From Piper betle (Eukaryota > Streptophyta > Magnoliopsida > Piperales > Piperaceae), in contig JAURVB010008873.1 in the NCBI GenBank assembly GCA_033002965.1, positions 1 through 64,000 on the forward strand: a stretch of 64,000 nucleotides of DNA. The letters run 5' to 3'. This document shows positions 1-12,190 of this stretch, piece by piece. Position 1 is the stretch's first letter. Every line of letters starts with the position of its first letter. The translations under genes and the position numbers were made by a program. The notes beneath the pieces are model-generated. The model saw nothing but the letters and a program-made list of their open reading frames with translations. It made no database searches and was not told the origin of the DNA.

Positions 1-322
1 TTGAAATTACAAAAAAACAATAATAGCAAATAAAAAGATTACTCTAACATCCCAACTTAGTATCTATTAATACAAAAAAACCCTACAAAACCGATCAGAA
101 ACTGATAAGCTGAGCTGATGAACACATTCACTTTTAAGAACACAAGGCAATTCCCCAACATGCTTCTTCTATAACGCAATCTTACCACTTAAAACTTTGC
201 TTCATGTATCTATAACAAAATATATATCATCCTCCTACCAAAACCATGGAGGGCAGTAGCAGTAGCAACTAGCATTTGTGAGACTGAACCAGTGTATTTT
301 ACAAGCTTACATCGAGGTATAT
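1..322. other. 3' flank of the bHLH gene
   Basis: AT-rich sequence downstream of the minus-strand bHLH stop codon. It probably holds the 3' UTR and polyadenylation region. No other coding or repeat structure is visible. Confidence 0.5.
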
Positions 323-2101
323 CTACTGACCATTTACCTCGCGAGTTAACAACGTGCTCAACTTCTCTTTGGTTAACAGCTCCGGCCCTTGGGACTTCAC
401 CTTAAAAGTGTGGAGTACAGTTTCATTTCCGGTAGAAAATTTCGACTCCAATATTGTAGCCTGCGCCTCCTGAAATGCATGAACAACTTTACCAACCGGG
501 TGTGAATCTAGAGGGCAACTCGCTCTCACAACCAATTCATCATGAACTACTTGGATATCAACTTCTGGGTCAGCTTGCTTCCGACTCTCTGCCAACGCAA
601 CATCTGGTGCAACTCCTCCGTCCTTGGAAGGAATCCCGTACCTTTCCCTCTCCGACTCCATCTCTTTCAACTTCTTCTGCAGCTCAGTGATGTAGGAAAT
701 AGCATCACCAAGCAGAGAGGCCTTGTCCATCTTGGAGATGTTGGGGACAACAGCTCTGAGCGCATAGAACCTCTGATTCAACTTCTCTCGCCGCTGCCGC
801 TCAGCCTCCACATGGTTAAGAGGCTCTTCCCTGCCATTAGCCGGCTTCCTACCCCGCTTCCTAGGCCGGCGCTCGTCCGCCTGACCACCTTGATCCTCCT
901 TGAACGAAGCTTCGACATCCGACTGCTCTGATTCAACAACAGTTGCCCGAGCCAGCACAGACCTTCTAGAACTATTCCCGCCAAAATCTATCTGCTTTGG
1001 TGCTTGCTTGAGCGATTGGAACTGAGAACCATTGGAGTGACCAAAAGCTGTAGTATGAGTGTGACCAAGCTCCCCGTCACTCCCACCGATCACAAGAACA
1101 CCATTACCTAACTTCTGCTGGCTGTTCATCTGAGGTTGAGGAGCGAAGACGACCTCACTCCCTGCTTTCACATTCTGAATCTGCCCCCACCCAACTCCGT
1201 GGACGCCCTTCCTCCCTTGCAAAAATGGCAGCACCCGGTTCCCATTCGGGTACATCTCCCAGGACCTTTCCTCCACCTTCGTCACCACCGGCTTCTCCTG
1301 GCACCTCCCCGCCGGATTCAAATCCTTGCCAAAGATCCTCGGGTACTCACCCTCCTCCTTTTTCTCAGGAACAAAAGCAGCCAACGACTCGCCATCCTTG
1401 GAGAACACGGACTTTATCTTCTGCAACACATCTAGATTCTCAGGTATGGACTTGAGCGACCCCAATTCCACCACACCGACATTGGTCGGGATCAAAACAA
1501 CAGTCCGGATCCCAGCAGACTTGGCCAAGAACGATCTGTAGCAGTAATCGGTCTGCGAGTTGAAGATGTCAGACAGCCACAGGTGCTTCCCGGACTGCAG
1601 AGCCTTGGCCGGCCCGCCCGCGCCCCTCGGGAAGCAGAAGTACATGGACGAGAGGTAGAACATCTCGGTGTCGTTCTTGCAGACGGCGAACGCGTCGGTC
1701 TCCTCGTCGGAGCCACCGAAGAAAGCACTGAGCTTCTGGAGCACCCGCTTCCTGGTCCGCTGCCGGCCCTCGTCGTCGTCGAGGTCGAGGCTCAGGCCGC
1801 GGCCGTCGCACTCCTCCCCGCGACAGAACCCGTCGCCCCAGCTCAGGACGAGCTCGCCGGCCTTGGACCGGCAGAGCTGCCAAAAGATGGCGTAGTTCCA
1901 GCCGAGGTTGGACGGGGCCTGGCTCTCGACGAGCTCGGTGAGCTTGTACTGCAGGTGGGGGTCTTCGGAGATGGTCGACAACACCCCCTGCGAGCAGACC
2001 GTGCTGGTGAGATAGTCGAAGGCTTGAGGTCCCATGACCTCCACCGCCATCACCTTCTCCTCCTCGTTCCAGAACCGACCCATCCCCCTCTCCACCTTCA
2101 T
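323..2101 (-). CDS. BHLH13: bHLH transcription factor, JAM/bHLH13-like (MYC2-related)
   Basis: Intronless gene for a 592-residue nuclear transcription factor. An N-terminal bHLH-MYC_N domain (about residues 15-220) contains WNYAIFWQ (68-75) and LSWGDG (86-91), as in MYC2-type proteins that bind JAZ repressors. The middle is low-complexity, with a basic RPRKRGRKP stretch before the bHLH at about 428-477. The basic region has H430, E434 and R438, the H-E-R pattern of G-box (CACGTG) binders. An ACT-like dimerisation domain follows (about 515-585). Family knowledge: the bHLH3/13/17 (JAM) proteins compete with MYC2 and repress jasmonate responses. That role is inferred here. The first methionine gives [11 protein letters not shown]; the seventh residue is an alternative start. 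Length and domain order are normal and the frame is intact. The paralogue assignment is less sure than the family. Confidence 0.93.
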   Translation of the reverse strand: MKVERGMGRFWNEEEKVMAVEVMGPQAFDYLTSTVCSQGVLSTISEDPHLQYKLTELVESQAPSNLGWNYAIFWQLCRSKAGELVLSWGDGFCRGEECDGRGLSLDLDDDEGRQRTRKRVLQKLSAFFGGSDEETDAFAVCKNDTEMFYLSSMYFCFPRGAGGPAKALQSGKHLWLSDIFNSQTDYCYRSFLAKSAGIRTVVLIPTNVGVVELGSLKSIPENLDVLQKIKSVFSKDGESLAAFVPEKKEEGEYPRIFGKDLNPAGRCQEKPVVTKVEERSWEMYPNGNRVLPFLQGRKGVHGVGWGQIQNVKAGSEVVFAPQPQMNSQQKLGNGVLVIGGSDGELGHTHTTAFGHSNGSQFQSLKQAPKQIDFGGNSSRRSVLARATVVESEQSDVEASFKEDQGGQADERRPRKRGRKPANGREEPLNHVEAERQRREKLNQRFYALRAVVPNISKMDKASLLGDAISYITELQKKLKEMESERERYGIPSKDGGVAPDVALAESRKQADPEVDIQVVHDELVVRASCPLDSHPVGKVVHAFQEAQATILESKFSTGNETVLHTFKVKSQGPELLTKEKLSTLLTREVNGQ

Positions 2102-2497
2102 CTCATCAATTCACCAACTCAACCTCCTCCTCCTCCTTCACATCAACAAATCCCAAACCAGGCCAATCAACCACCCAAAACCCCCAAAAGCAACCACCTT
2201 TTCATCCCATCCACAAACAAAAAAGCGCGAAAATCCGAACCGATCACCGCCGCATTCACCCGAAGCAGATTCCGGAACCCAACAACCCAAAGCCAATTCA
2301 GAATCACAAACTTTTCCAACCTTCGCGACTGCGCGCAAACCAGGTGGGAATTGGCGGGGAGTTAAAGGGCGAATCCGCCGAAAAGTTGTATCAACAGAAT
2401 CGGATGGAGGTAGTCCGGCGAATGGGATGGGTACTGGGGCGAGAGGAGAGGTAGGGGATGATGGAATCGGGGGTGAAATGGGTAGAGATGGAGAGAG

Positions 2498-2526
2498 GTG
2501 GGAGGTGGGAGGTGGGAGGTGGGAGG
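2498..2526 (+). promoter_or_regulatory. GGTGGGA minisatellite, potential G-quadruplex
   Basis: A 7-bp unit GGTGGGA is repeated in tandem about 400 bp upstream of the bHLH start. Four GGG runs begin at 2500, 2507, 2514 and 2521, each separated by 4 bases, which meets the usual G-quadruplex pattern on the plus strand, opposite the gene's coding strand. A regulatory role is inference only. Confidence 0.5.
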
Positions 2527-2640
2527 CGAGGGGACTAAGTTAAACCAGATCTGTGAAGAGGCAGACCCTAGGGTTTGAGGAGTTAACCGTGGTTAAAGGA
2601 CTCCGGGTCCCACACCTCTTCCCATCGGTCATTTTCGCGA

Positions 2641-2694
2641 ATTATTATTATTATTATTATTATTTACTTATTTAATTATTATTATTATTATTAT
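2641..2694. repeat. (ATT)n microsatellite
   Basis: Two ATT trinucleotide blocks separated by a short interruption, in the spacer upstream of the bHLH gene. Confidence 0.85.
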
Positions 2695-5600
2695 TTCAAA
2701 ATTTGAAATTTGATTTATGTACTCGATCAAACTCGATTTTTTTAAAAAAACGAATTTCCTCCTTATCAGTCTTAGTAAAATTCCAATTTTTTTATTCGTA
2801 TGATAAATCACGCTCAATCATGTAAATATAATAAAGTTTAATGTATTGTATACTAAATTCAATGTTTTATATGTTATTTATATTATTATTTTTATAAAAT
2901 ATGATAAACAGGATCGTGGTCGCAATGATGATTTTATATAAGACTAGTAATTTTGTATGCCAATAAACTATTTAGCATAGAATTAACGCAACATTAAGTT
3001 ATTTGATTTTATAAAATAAAATTTTAAAAAATATAAATAAAAAATTTAAGTTGTTTTATTCGACTCCTACTCAATTATACTTAAAATTTATTAAATATAA
3101 TTAAATTTATTGTAACAAATATTACAATAAATTTAAGCTAGCTTGTTACACCAATTCTAATCCCTTGATATATAGACTCAAACTTAAAATAAAATGAAAC
3201 AAGTTAAACAACCGCTAAATTTGACTCAACTCGTTCAATTAATATTTTTAATTATGGAATTTAATCAATATAGTTTGAATGACTTCTACTTTAGTTTTAT
3301 TTTTTTTAATTTTAAAAAATATTTTATAATGGTGCAGCAACCACACCTTTATGTAGGTGTGGGATCCTGCATAGTTCGGTTGTGAGGTGCTTTAAGAGGG
3401 TAATAATAAATTGGTTATTTTTACTTAAACTTATTTCACTTAACCTAAAAAATTTCCCCACGTTGTTGTGGGTAAAGTATTATTATTATTTCAAATTAAT
3501 GGGAAAAAATATTTTTTTATGCTTGTAATCCACTTTTATTACATTTATTGGTTACCTAAGAAGATTGTGCTAGCAAAAAATATTATGTTTTGAACCTATC
3601 CCTTTTCATTTGACTCATATTATTTAAGTATGCGGCTAATAAAATATCACACTCAAAAGCTAACACTCTATCTTAAATTAGATGGTTGTTTTAAGGATTA
3701 TAATTGGTCGTTTCTATAAAATTAAGAAATAAATATCAAAATATAGAGTAAAAAAATTAAAAAACTTGATGAGATTCAAAATTGGATTGACACTCTACTT
3801 TTTATACGAATAAAAGTCTTCTTATGATGACTCAATATTTGCCATACAGTATTTAATCTGCTAATACAATAATAATCTTAGCATCTGTTATAAAATAATG
3901 TGAACTTAATCACTTATTTAAATTATAGATGTATTTTTTAAAAAATTAACAGAATAACTTTCATATTCAACCTTCTTATATATAATTTACTATGGACACC
4001 AAATTGCAACTACACCATGTAAAAATAAATTGTATATCAAAAAAATTGGCGGCATGCCTAAAAAGAAATCAAAAACTCGCCGCTGGCCAATAGGGCTCGC
4101 GCTGTGCTTGGGCGGACACGAGCATCCGTGACGTGTCGGGCTGCGATTGGGGGAGAAGGGGGCGCGTGAGTAAAACGTGGGAGTTTTAATTCCCCGCGGT
4201 TGGAAATATTGGGGGGGGTAGGAGAGAAGCGCGTGCGTGCACCGGAAATTGCGTGCGGGAAGGGTAAAATGGGAATTATAAAATGAGGCACGTGAAGCGA
4301 GTGGGGGCGACGGATTCCACGAGCCGATTTGTTTGTTAGCGCACGCGCGAGATAAATGAGGGAAGTGGTCGCATCACTCCTACTAATAGTATATAAATAA
4401 TACATGAATACATTGTTTGTTTATTTAATAATAGTACAAATATATAATATAATGGACATTTAGTTTGTTTTGTTTGAGTCCCACCTTGGTTGAAAGGACA
4501 ATTATTACCAATTATAATGAGATTCATTTTTTGAATTACAATAAAAACTTGTTTTTAGTAAAATATACAAGTTGAAATAGGCACAACTAAAAAAATCTTG
4601 GTTTGAATATTAATTTAACGAGTAATAATATGGTATAAGGTCTTATAACCTTTTAAATAATATGATTGTAAGTCCCCATCAGGTCCGACCAGATCACCCA
4701 ATCGTTAAATATTTTTATAACACTTTTATTATTTAAAATAAAAATAAATATATTTTTTTAATTATGCATTAGGTATTACGATCATTATTAGATGTAAGTC
4801 TTATAATAAATTATTTTTTCTAATTTAATTACGATCGCACCGAATTGTGTTTGTTTAAACTCAATCTAGATAAATAACTCCACTGAGCCAACTTTTTTTC
4901 CATATGTTTACGTAAAATAATTTGTATGAGTCTTATTGTAAAATTAATATTGAAAATTAAGAGGAAAAATAATAATTTATTATAAGGTCTTATAGTTTTA
5001 TACTTATTAAATGCATATAATAATAATTTTAAAATTTTAATAATTAGTGGCTACTATTACTTATATATATATTTTAATGTTGATTGGGCCATACAACAAA
5101 TAAAAATAAAACTGAAATTCGACGCTCATGACTCCACTTCATAAATAACGTAGTAAGCACTAAGTTAATCACAATAAGGCAGAAAGCATTAGCGCACATC
5201 CCGATGTAAACAACTTATTATTTTTTACAATGAAAAAGCATTAACTGATATTGTTTAATTGTACATGTACGTAGAAATCAGATGTGTGAATATAAGTTAA
5301 TACTAAACATTTTCCCGACAGTTGGATCAGAAGTCAGGTATGTGCATCGTCCTGCTTTTCCGTTTCTAACTAATATGGCCATATAAGCGTAGAAAACCTG
5401 TAAGTAATTAATTGTTGGCATGCACAAATACTAAGGTGGGAAGGACGTTTAGAAATGGCAGCCAAGCATGAAACACGAGGAGGTAAATATATAAGAACCC
5501 ATGAAACATATGGAAGCATCTGGGTTGGAGACGGAGAAAACAGAATTACAGATAACGTAGTATGCTGGGAATGAATAATCAGAAGGTGGTGGGTATCGAA

Positions 5601-7660
5601 GTATCATAATTATAAGTCTGGTTGTTATAAAATTTAGTACTGCTGGTGGGGACTCAATGGGTTGCTTTGTTTTGTTTTCTTCTTTTCCAATAATAATGAC
5701 TTTCGTTGGATTGTTGGAGAGGATGAAAGCAGGTGGAGAGCAACTTGGCAATTTGCAAGGAAATTTGTCGCGAGCAAAGTATTTGCATTGTTAAGCCTGT
5801 AGCAACTTGGCAATCATTATTCTTTAACAAAAATTTACCAATGTTCATGAACAAGTCTGGAAAGACAAATCGAAGCAATGTTTTTGGAAGAGTAAGCAAC
5901 TTGTTAAGCCTCTCTTGTTTTGAAAGTTTCGACGAGTTATTGCTTATATAAAGCTTTTGGCGAAAAATATAGAGTGCAAGTAGGAGCAGATTAGCCTCCA
6001 TGTACGCAGAGTCAATTTTCACGACGTTCCCTGTAGCAGCTCGCTGGCAACCCATCTGCATCGTCGTTTCAATTTGTCAAATAAAACATAGGCCACACCT
6101 ACGTACATGAATCAAAAGAAGGGTACCAATTTGCATGGGCTAAAGAAAAAGAAAGATGGATAGCTACTTAAATCAGAGGAATACAAATAGCCGTACAAAA
6201 AATGAGACCCAGCTCCAATATTGAATCAAAGTGCATGTACCATTCACCTGGCCAACCTTAACGTGTTTGGCGTGCATTGCATACACCTCTCCAGAGCCGC
6301 CAGTATAATATATACTCTTTGTTTGATCATCCATCTCACATGCTCATCTCCCATTTTCTTTTTTCTTTTTTTGTTCACTTAATCTGTACTGGCCGTTAAA
6401 ATTTCAAATGAATGTAAAGTAATTAAACACTTAAATGTGGGTTATATTTTTACTTTCCAGGATAAAAAAATTGTCAGTTGTTTAATATTCTATGAGTCAA
6501 AAATCACGCTCTAATGAAACGATATATATTTGCGGAGGCAGCAGAAGAGATATTAAACGCATGCAATTTGATCAAATCAATGGCCTCATCATTTTTTATG
6601 ATCGTAGAAATTATCTGCACCACCATTGAAGTTGTGCAGGTCAAAGCTCGTATTGAAAAATATGAACACGGGCATAGTACTGCAGCTCAAATTCAATTTG
6701 GATTTGAGGAACAATGTCAAAGAGATTGTTGTGCATGGTTAACATATTTGACCATGAGCAATGCCAAGAAGTAAAAGAGACGCTAATTTGCCATGAAAAT
6801 GGGGGCTTGGAATCAAATCAGTCTTTTTAGTTACAAAAACGATCTGCCCGTTCGCGGACGAAGTAAGGGTACCATTACCATTATGCCGTTCTTCGTCGCC
6901 AGAAACACTCATGTCGTCGACACGTTCAATCCAAGCCCATCCAATTCTCACAAGGATCATTGCTACGCATGTGTCGCCCAGCTTTAATTTGCTTCCCATC
7001 TCCACATTCAATGTCCCGACCATCCCAACATCATCAACTTGAGCCTTTTTCTTTGAATGTGGGGCCTTCCGCCTTTTGCCTCTGGGAAGCTCAATGGCAG
7101 CTTGCTCCGCACAAACGCTTGTGCTGCAAATTCAACATTATTGCTCGTGGTGGGCATCTTGGACTCACGAACGGTAATGTGTGACTTGAGATGTTTATCT
7201 TTTTGCCGGGGTAGCAATGAGTTAAACGACCAGATCGAGGTCCTGTTTCAACGATATTATACTTGCAAAACAAAATTTATATTTGGCAAGCATATGTGCG
7301 TTGTAATTGGAAAGAAGAACATTTACCAGCACATATTACGGATTGTACGTATGGAACGCGGAGAAGGTCACGAAAGGAATACTTTTGTGTGCCATGGAAC
7401 GCCGGTCACGAGGATAAGGCTCTTTGGCTCCTTTTAGGAGAGGGTTTGGTTGGGACGTGGAATTCACGCGTTTTGCGACAACATGTGGAACCCATCTCTC
7501 GTGCCTTCAACTACCACATGAAACCGATGTCATGTTGATCTGTGTGTTCTAAGTTAGCTAGCACCAATAAAAGCACGCCTTGTTATGTATGGCATTCATA
7601 CAATTGGTAGTTCATCCAGCTTATATTATAATTAAATGTGATTGGTCGAATTTAGACTAT
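2695..7660. other. AT-rich intergenic spacer
   Basis: No gene supported. A GC-richer island lies at about 4050-4350. A 135-codon minus-strand frame at 5654-6061 and a 126-codon plus-strand frame at 7057-7437 have no recognisable domain or splice context. Sequence around 5740-5910 repeats AGCAACTTGGCAAT and GTTAAGCCT locally. Old repeat-derived DNA is the likely content. Confidence 0.4.
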
Positions 7661-7665
7661 GTTAA

Positions 7666-8275
7666 TGTTAGGTCTTATGGCTCTTAAAAATGACTTGAAA
7701 TAGATTTTACAAACTAATTTTAATTTTAAAGTTATTTTGTTGAGCCCAATGGCTCTCCAAAAGGGGATGTTTTTTAATGTAAAAACTAATTTAAAAAATA
7801 AGAATTTTCTATTAACTCCAAATATGAGGTGAAAAAAATATAATAATTCTCCCTTTCCCACATCATACTATTCAAATATTCGAATCATCCCCCTCACCAC
7901 ATGTTACGTTTACATATTATAGTGAAGTTTTAGGAGATTCCAATTTGCGCTAACCCATGCGAATCATCCTCCTCACACCACATGCTAGGCCCGCATGTCT
8001 ATGTTAGCTTTACCCGAATCATCTTCCCCTTACCACATGATAAGCTTTACATATTATAGTAAAGCTTCAGAAAACTCCAATTTAGGATAGCCCGAAATAA
8101 TACCAAAATCAACCATGCTCTAATATTATTGTTAGGCCCTTTTAGCCTTCAAAAGTGATTTGAAACAAGTTTTATTAGTTTTTCATAATCCATAAGCTAA
8201 CTTAAAGAATAATGATTTCTCATTAGACTATATATAAGTCATCAGTCATCTCTAAATATAATGTGTGATAAACAC
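7666..8275 (-). mobile_element. Miniature LTR element (TRIM-like), minus orientation
   Basis: Two diverged direct repeats begin TGTTAGG at 7666 and 8130 and share CTTAAAAATGACTTGAAA-like and TAAAGAATAATGATTTCT-like blocks. Immediately left of the right copy, CCATGCTCTAATATTA (8113-8128) is a degenerate reverse complement of the initiator-Met tRNA primer-binding site TGGTATCAGAGC. A purine tract (GTGGGAAAGGGAGA on the minus strand, near 7845-7860) sits beside the left copy as a polypurine tract would. This gives a terminal-repeat retrotransposon of about 600 bp with no coding capacity. The internal region has three degenerate repeats of a CGAATCATCCTCC-type unit. The right boundary and target-site duplication are unclear. 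Relatives lie at 19430-19760 and 33715-33860. Confidence 0.55.
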
Positions 8276-10643
8276 AACTATTACAAGTGAGGCAAATCTC
8301 ACAGGGCGCTCTCAAATATCTGGCCATCGTGGTCGCCACTGACGAGATTTTAATATTATTTCCCAAAATATTGTAAATTTTTTTAAAACAGGAGTATGCT
8401 ATCGACAAATTATCAAAACGGGGTTCTTTTCCTAGATTCCAAATCTCTTTGGTTCGTTTTAAGTTGTGTAAATATTATTTCAGCCCTTGTTGTGGACGAG
8501 GGGAGAATAATGTAGTTTAAGGATTCCCACTAATGACCGCTTTGATGTTTGTTTAATTTTGATCAGATCACCATGTCAATCTGTGATTATTGATTATATA
8601 CCTTGATGAATTGACCATAAATTATCATCATAAAAATAAAAAATCCCCCGTCCATACCAATCCTAGATTACTTTTAAACATGTCTATTGACATAAGCGGT
8701 GGGATGCTAATGCCGGGTTGTCTTGTTTAGTGGGAGTTGATGACCACGTACTCTGGTGTAAGGTACTAATAAACTTCATTAGGATACAAGTGGCTAGTGA
8801 TGAAGTTGGACTTTAATCGATTAAGTTTTATATAACAGAAGCGTTTGAGAACAAACTATCTTAAGCAGGTTGGTTGGTGGTATAAAGAATGAAACAATAT
8901 CTGAGGTTACGAACAAATTAAGCTCTCCACCTCTCAATTCCAAGACTACCCATTTGATCATTTGTTTCAAGACTGACCGTCACTGCCGACATTTTTTATC
9001 ACGGACATCCCTGGTCAAGACTACAGGACGAAGAGTACTCCGTGCATGTAGGTATATTTAACAAATCCATGGCGGTGGAAATGTAGACGACGTTGCGATG
9101 TTGTCTTTACCTTCGAGGCTTCGACAATGAACTAATTGTTTAAAGAACTAATCAATTAACATAGATAATTGTAATGGCAGAAGTATAATTGAGGTTGCGT
9201 GACGTTGTATTGAATTCATGAAGAACTTGAAGTAATCCTCCTTCCATGGCAAACTGTCCATGGCACTTGTCTTGTAACCAATTGAAACTTGAAATTAGTC
9301 ACCCCCATCGCAAGTAAATAATAGATTGTATTTGACTCTAATGGCTCTGTCAAAATGTGAGACATGTGATCTCCAAAATATTATCTAATCCAAATCAGAA
9401 TACCCGTATCCGTATCTAATTTGATCATTTATTGTATTCATTCATATGAATCCCATCCAACGAGAATCTGCCAAACACAAATGACTCAATTTGATTTCAA
9501 AAACATCATGCTTTAATAAATATATAATATATTTTTTCAGTTGTAAGAAAAAACGTCATTTTTAAATATTTAAAAATATTTATATAAAATATTATCTATT
9601 TAAATAGGTTCATCTTAAATATGTATTTGATCCTAATATTTTTGTATACACATATTTTTATTTTTTTAATAGTATAAACCTTCACCGGAATGTAATGCAA
9701 TATAGTCTAAAAGAGTTGGATACAAATCAAATTATTTGCATCTTTAAATAGGGTGTGGATATCGGTCAAAAATTTCGGTCAAGTGAAGTTGGTCACCGTC
9801 AAAATTTAGTCAAGATAAAAAAATTCTTTTATCCTATATTTATTGTATTATCTCATCAAATTTTCCATTATAAACACTAATTTTTCTCACCAAAAAATTA
9901 ATACCTCGTTTATATAATTATTATCTCTTTTACTTTTTATAGTTTCTATCATATCAATTAGAATAGCTTAAAAGTATTTAAATAAATCAATGTTATATTA
10001 CCATGAAAAAGTTCAAAAAGTAAGACGTTAATGCACTTTTAATTTAATAATTGTCAATAATAATTTGATAATAAATTTTAAAAATATCATTAATTAATTT
10101 ATAATTTTTGTCTCTCAATCGGTCGGATAAAAAAATGTCTGTATTTGATAAGTCGGTCCAATTCTCTCACAAATGCTTTACCACGCCCACCTTATCTAAG
10201 TGATAACCAAGCCCATCCTTACTTCTTTCAATGGTGGGCTTCTCAATTCGTTGTCGATCCTTCAATTAGATCGATGGGCCTTTGCATTTGATATTGTTCA
10301 AAATAGTCCCGGGTAACAAGCAGTTGCCTTGGTGTAATTCAGCTGCGTACAAAGGCAGCCCCAATTGTGTTCTTACTGTCGGAGATTTTATAGTTGAAAG
10401 AGTTTCATCATAGAGACATATATATTAGCCGCAATTGTGGAGAGGAAAATCAAGTAAAATCACCAGAATTTTTGTACAAGGAAGTAGTTGATGTGTCCAT
10501 TATTCTTGCTGGGCATGAATTGAAATCAAGTAGATTCATAAAAAGCATACAAAGCATTCATCGTCGAGACGAGTCATTTCTGATCAATCCCGGCCATCGG
10601 CTCCACGCACCATATATCACGTCCTCTCCTTAACTTGCTTGGT
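8276..10643. other. AT-rich intergenic spacer
   Basis: No gene, RNA or complete repeat recognised. Confidence 0.4.
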
Positions 10644-10648
10644 TGGAA

Positions 10649-11201
10649 TGTTGGAAAAAACTTTAATTAACCAAAAGGACAAAGTTGTTGTCTAACGTAA
10701 CAAAAATTTACAGAAAAACAACATAATTAAAACCTTATTCTTTAGATCTTCTTCATATTAAATTATCAAGAAAATAAGATTTAATAACGGAAGCGTAACT
10801 GAATTCATAATAACAAAACAATTATTGACTTCTTCAGGTTTTGATCTTTTAAATTCAACATCGGTTATCCAAAACTAAAGTTTTTGGATGATGGAATACC
10901 AGAAAAGAAAAACTACAAGGCAAATTTAAGGACCATAACTATATTTATTCTTATAATTGTATTTATCCTTATATTTTATAATTCTAATTTAACTTATAAT
11001 AAATTAGAGATTACAAAAATAATATCTACACATATTTATCCTTACTCATGTTAAATATAAGGTATCTCCACATATTTATCTTAAATATTAATGACCCATT
11101 AACTTTAACTTTAATAAATCAACTTAATTTAGGCATAAACCTTAATAATAGCATATGATACAATTATATACTTGCATATATATACCCCAAAAAAATTAAC
11201 A
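10649..11201 (-). repeat. 3' LTR of the copia element
   Basis: Plus-strand reading starts TGTTGGAAAAAAC and ends ATTAACA, that is TG...CA termini. It aligns with the right LTR over the end blocks but carries about 200 bp extra (10735-10920) that the right LTR lacks. Confidence 0.85.
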
Positions 11202-11667
11202 ATCTCCCACTTGGACTATATATATAAAGATAATTGTATATTACCTTCTAAGTTCTAAAATAATATACGTTATTATTCCAAAATAATAATCTCGTCCATT
11301 AATTATGTTAATACAGGATCAATGCAACTTTTGTTATATATATCGTAACTAAATCCATCAATGATCACATACATCAACATAATTAAATGATATAGATCAA
11401 GCATGAAAATTACATATAATTTGATCTAAACATGTCTATTTTCAACTGGTCCAACTTTATGAGATCACCAAAATAAAGTGAAACATAAATCAAACACAAC
11501 AACAAAACAAATTCTCACTAAAGTAGCATATCATTAAATGATACAACACCCATGTAAGCCACATGTTCATGAAAGACCTTGGGCGATAAATTTTTAATAA
11601 ACGGATCCGCAATCATGGAGTTTGTCCTAATATTCTCTATAGAGACTTTCAGAGAAATTTTATCACT

Positions 11668-12010
11668 CTAAACTTTTTCTTTCACAATAAAGAACTTGAT
11701 CTTTATATGTTTTGATTTAGATGAGTTCTTGTTGTTATTTGAATATAATACTGCAGACTGATTATCACAAAATAATTTAAGTGGTCTTTTGATATTATCA
11801 ATAATGTGCAGTCCTGTGACAAAATTCTGTAACCATATTCTATGATTGGATGCCTCATAACAAACTATGAATTCAGCTGCCATGATGGAAGAAGCTATGA
11901 GTGTTTGCTTAGCACTCCTCCAAAAAATATCTCCTCCAGCAACCAGGTAGACATAGTTAGAAGTGGATCGATGACTATCTTGACATCCAACAAAATCAAA
12001 ATCAGAATAC
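11668..12010 (-). pseudogene. Copia RNase H remnant
   Basis: The minus-strand frame encodes the end of a Ty1/copia polyprotein. Visible hallmarks are SDFDFVGCQDS, STSNYVYL, a MAAEFIVCYEA helix and LFCDNQSAV, which hold conserved RNase H residues. The copy ends at a stop after KFFIVKEKV, close to the usual polyprotein terminus. It has no start codon and is joined to gag sequence by a large internal deletion. Confidence 0.85.
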
Positions 12011-12074
12011 CTAATGATCCCAAATTAATCTGACTTTTCGATATAGTAAGCATGTAATATTTTGTTCTTTAAAC

Positions 12075-12190
12075 TTCATTGAAATTAAGTTTGACAAAAA
12101 CACATTTGTTTCAGCCTTATTATTTTTTACAAAATGATTTTCAATTTCTTAAGAAACTCACTGGTTGTAGTAACATTTTCATACACATCG
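12075..12190 (-). pseudogene. Copia gag remnant, downstream part
   Basis: The minus-strand frame reads KNNKAETNVFLSNLISMKFK, the conserved copia gag block (UBN2-like). It continues the gag sequence found at 15.17-15.45 kb on the far side of the nested insertion. Frame breaks are present. Confidence 0.75.

Noticed and set aside
1583..2365. Plus-strand open frame of 260 codons
   Set aside because: Antisense to the GC-rich start of the bHLH gene. The protein is low-complexity and has no recognisable motif.
5654..6061. 135-codon minus-strand open frame
   Set aside because: No family motif, no splice partners and no supporting context. Such lengths occur by chance in 64 kb.
7057..7437. 126-codon plus-strand open frame
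   Set aside because: No recognisable domain and no neighbouring exons. Overlapping frames of similar size on both strands argue for chance.
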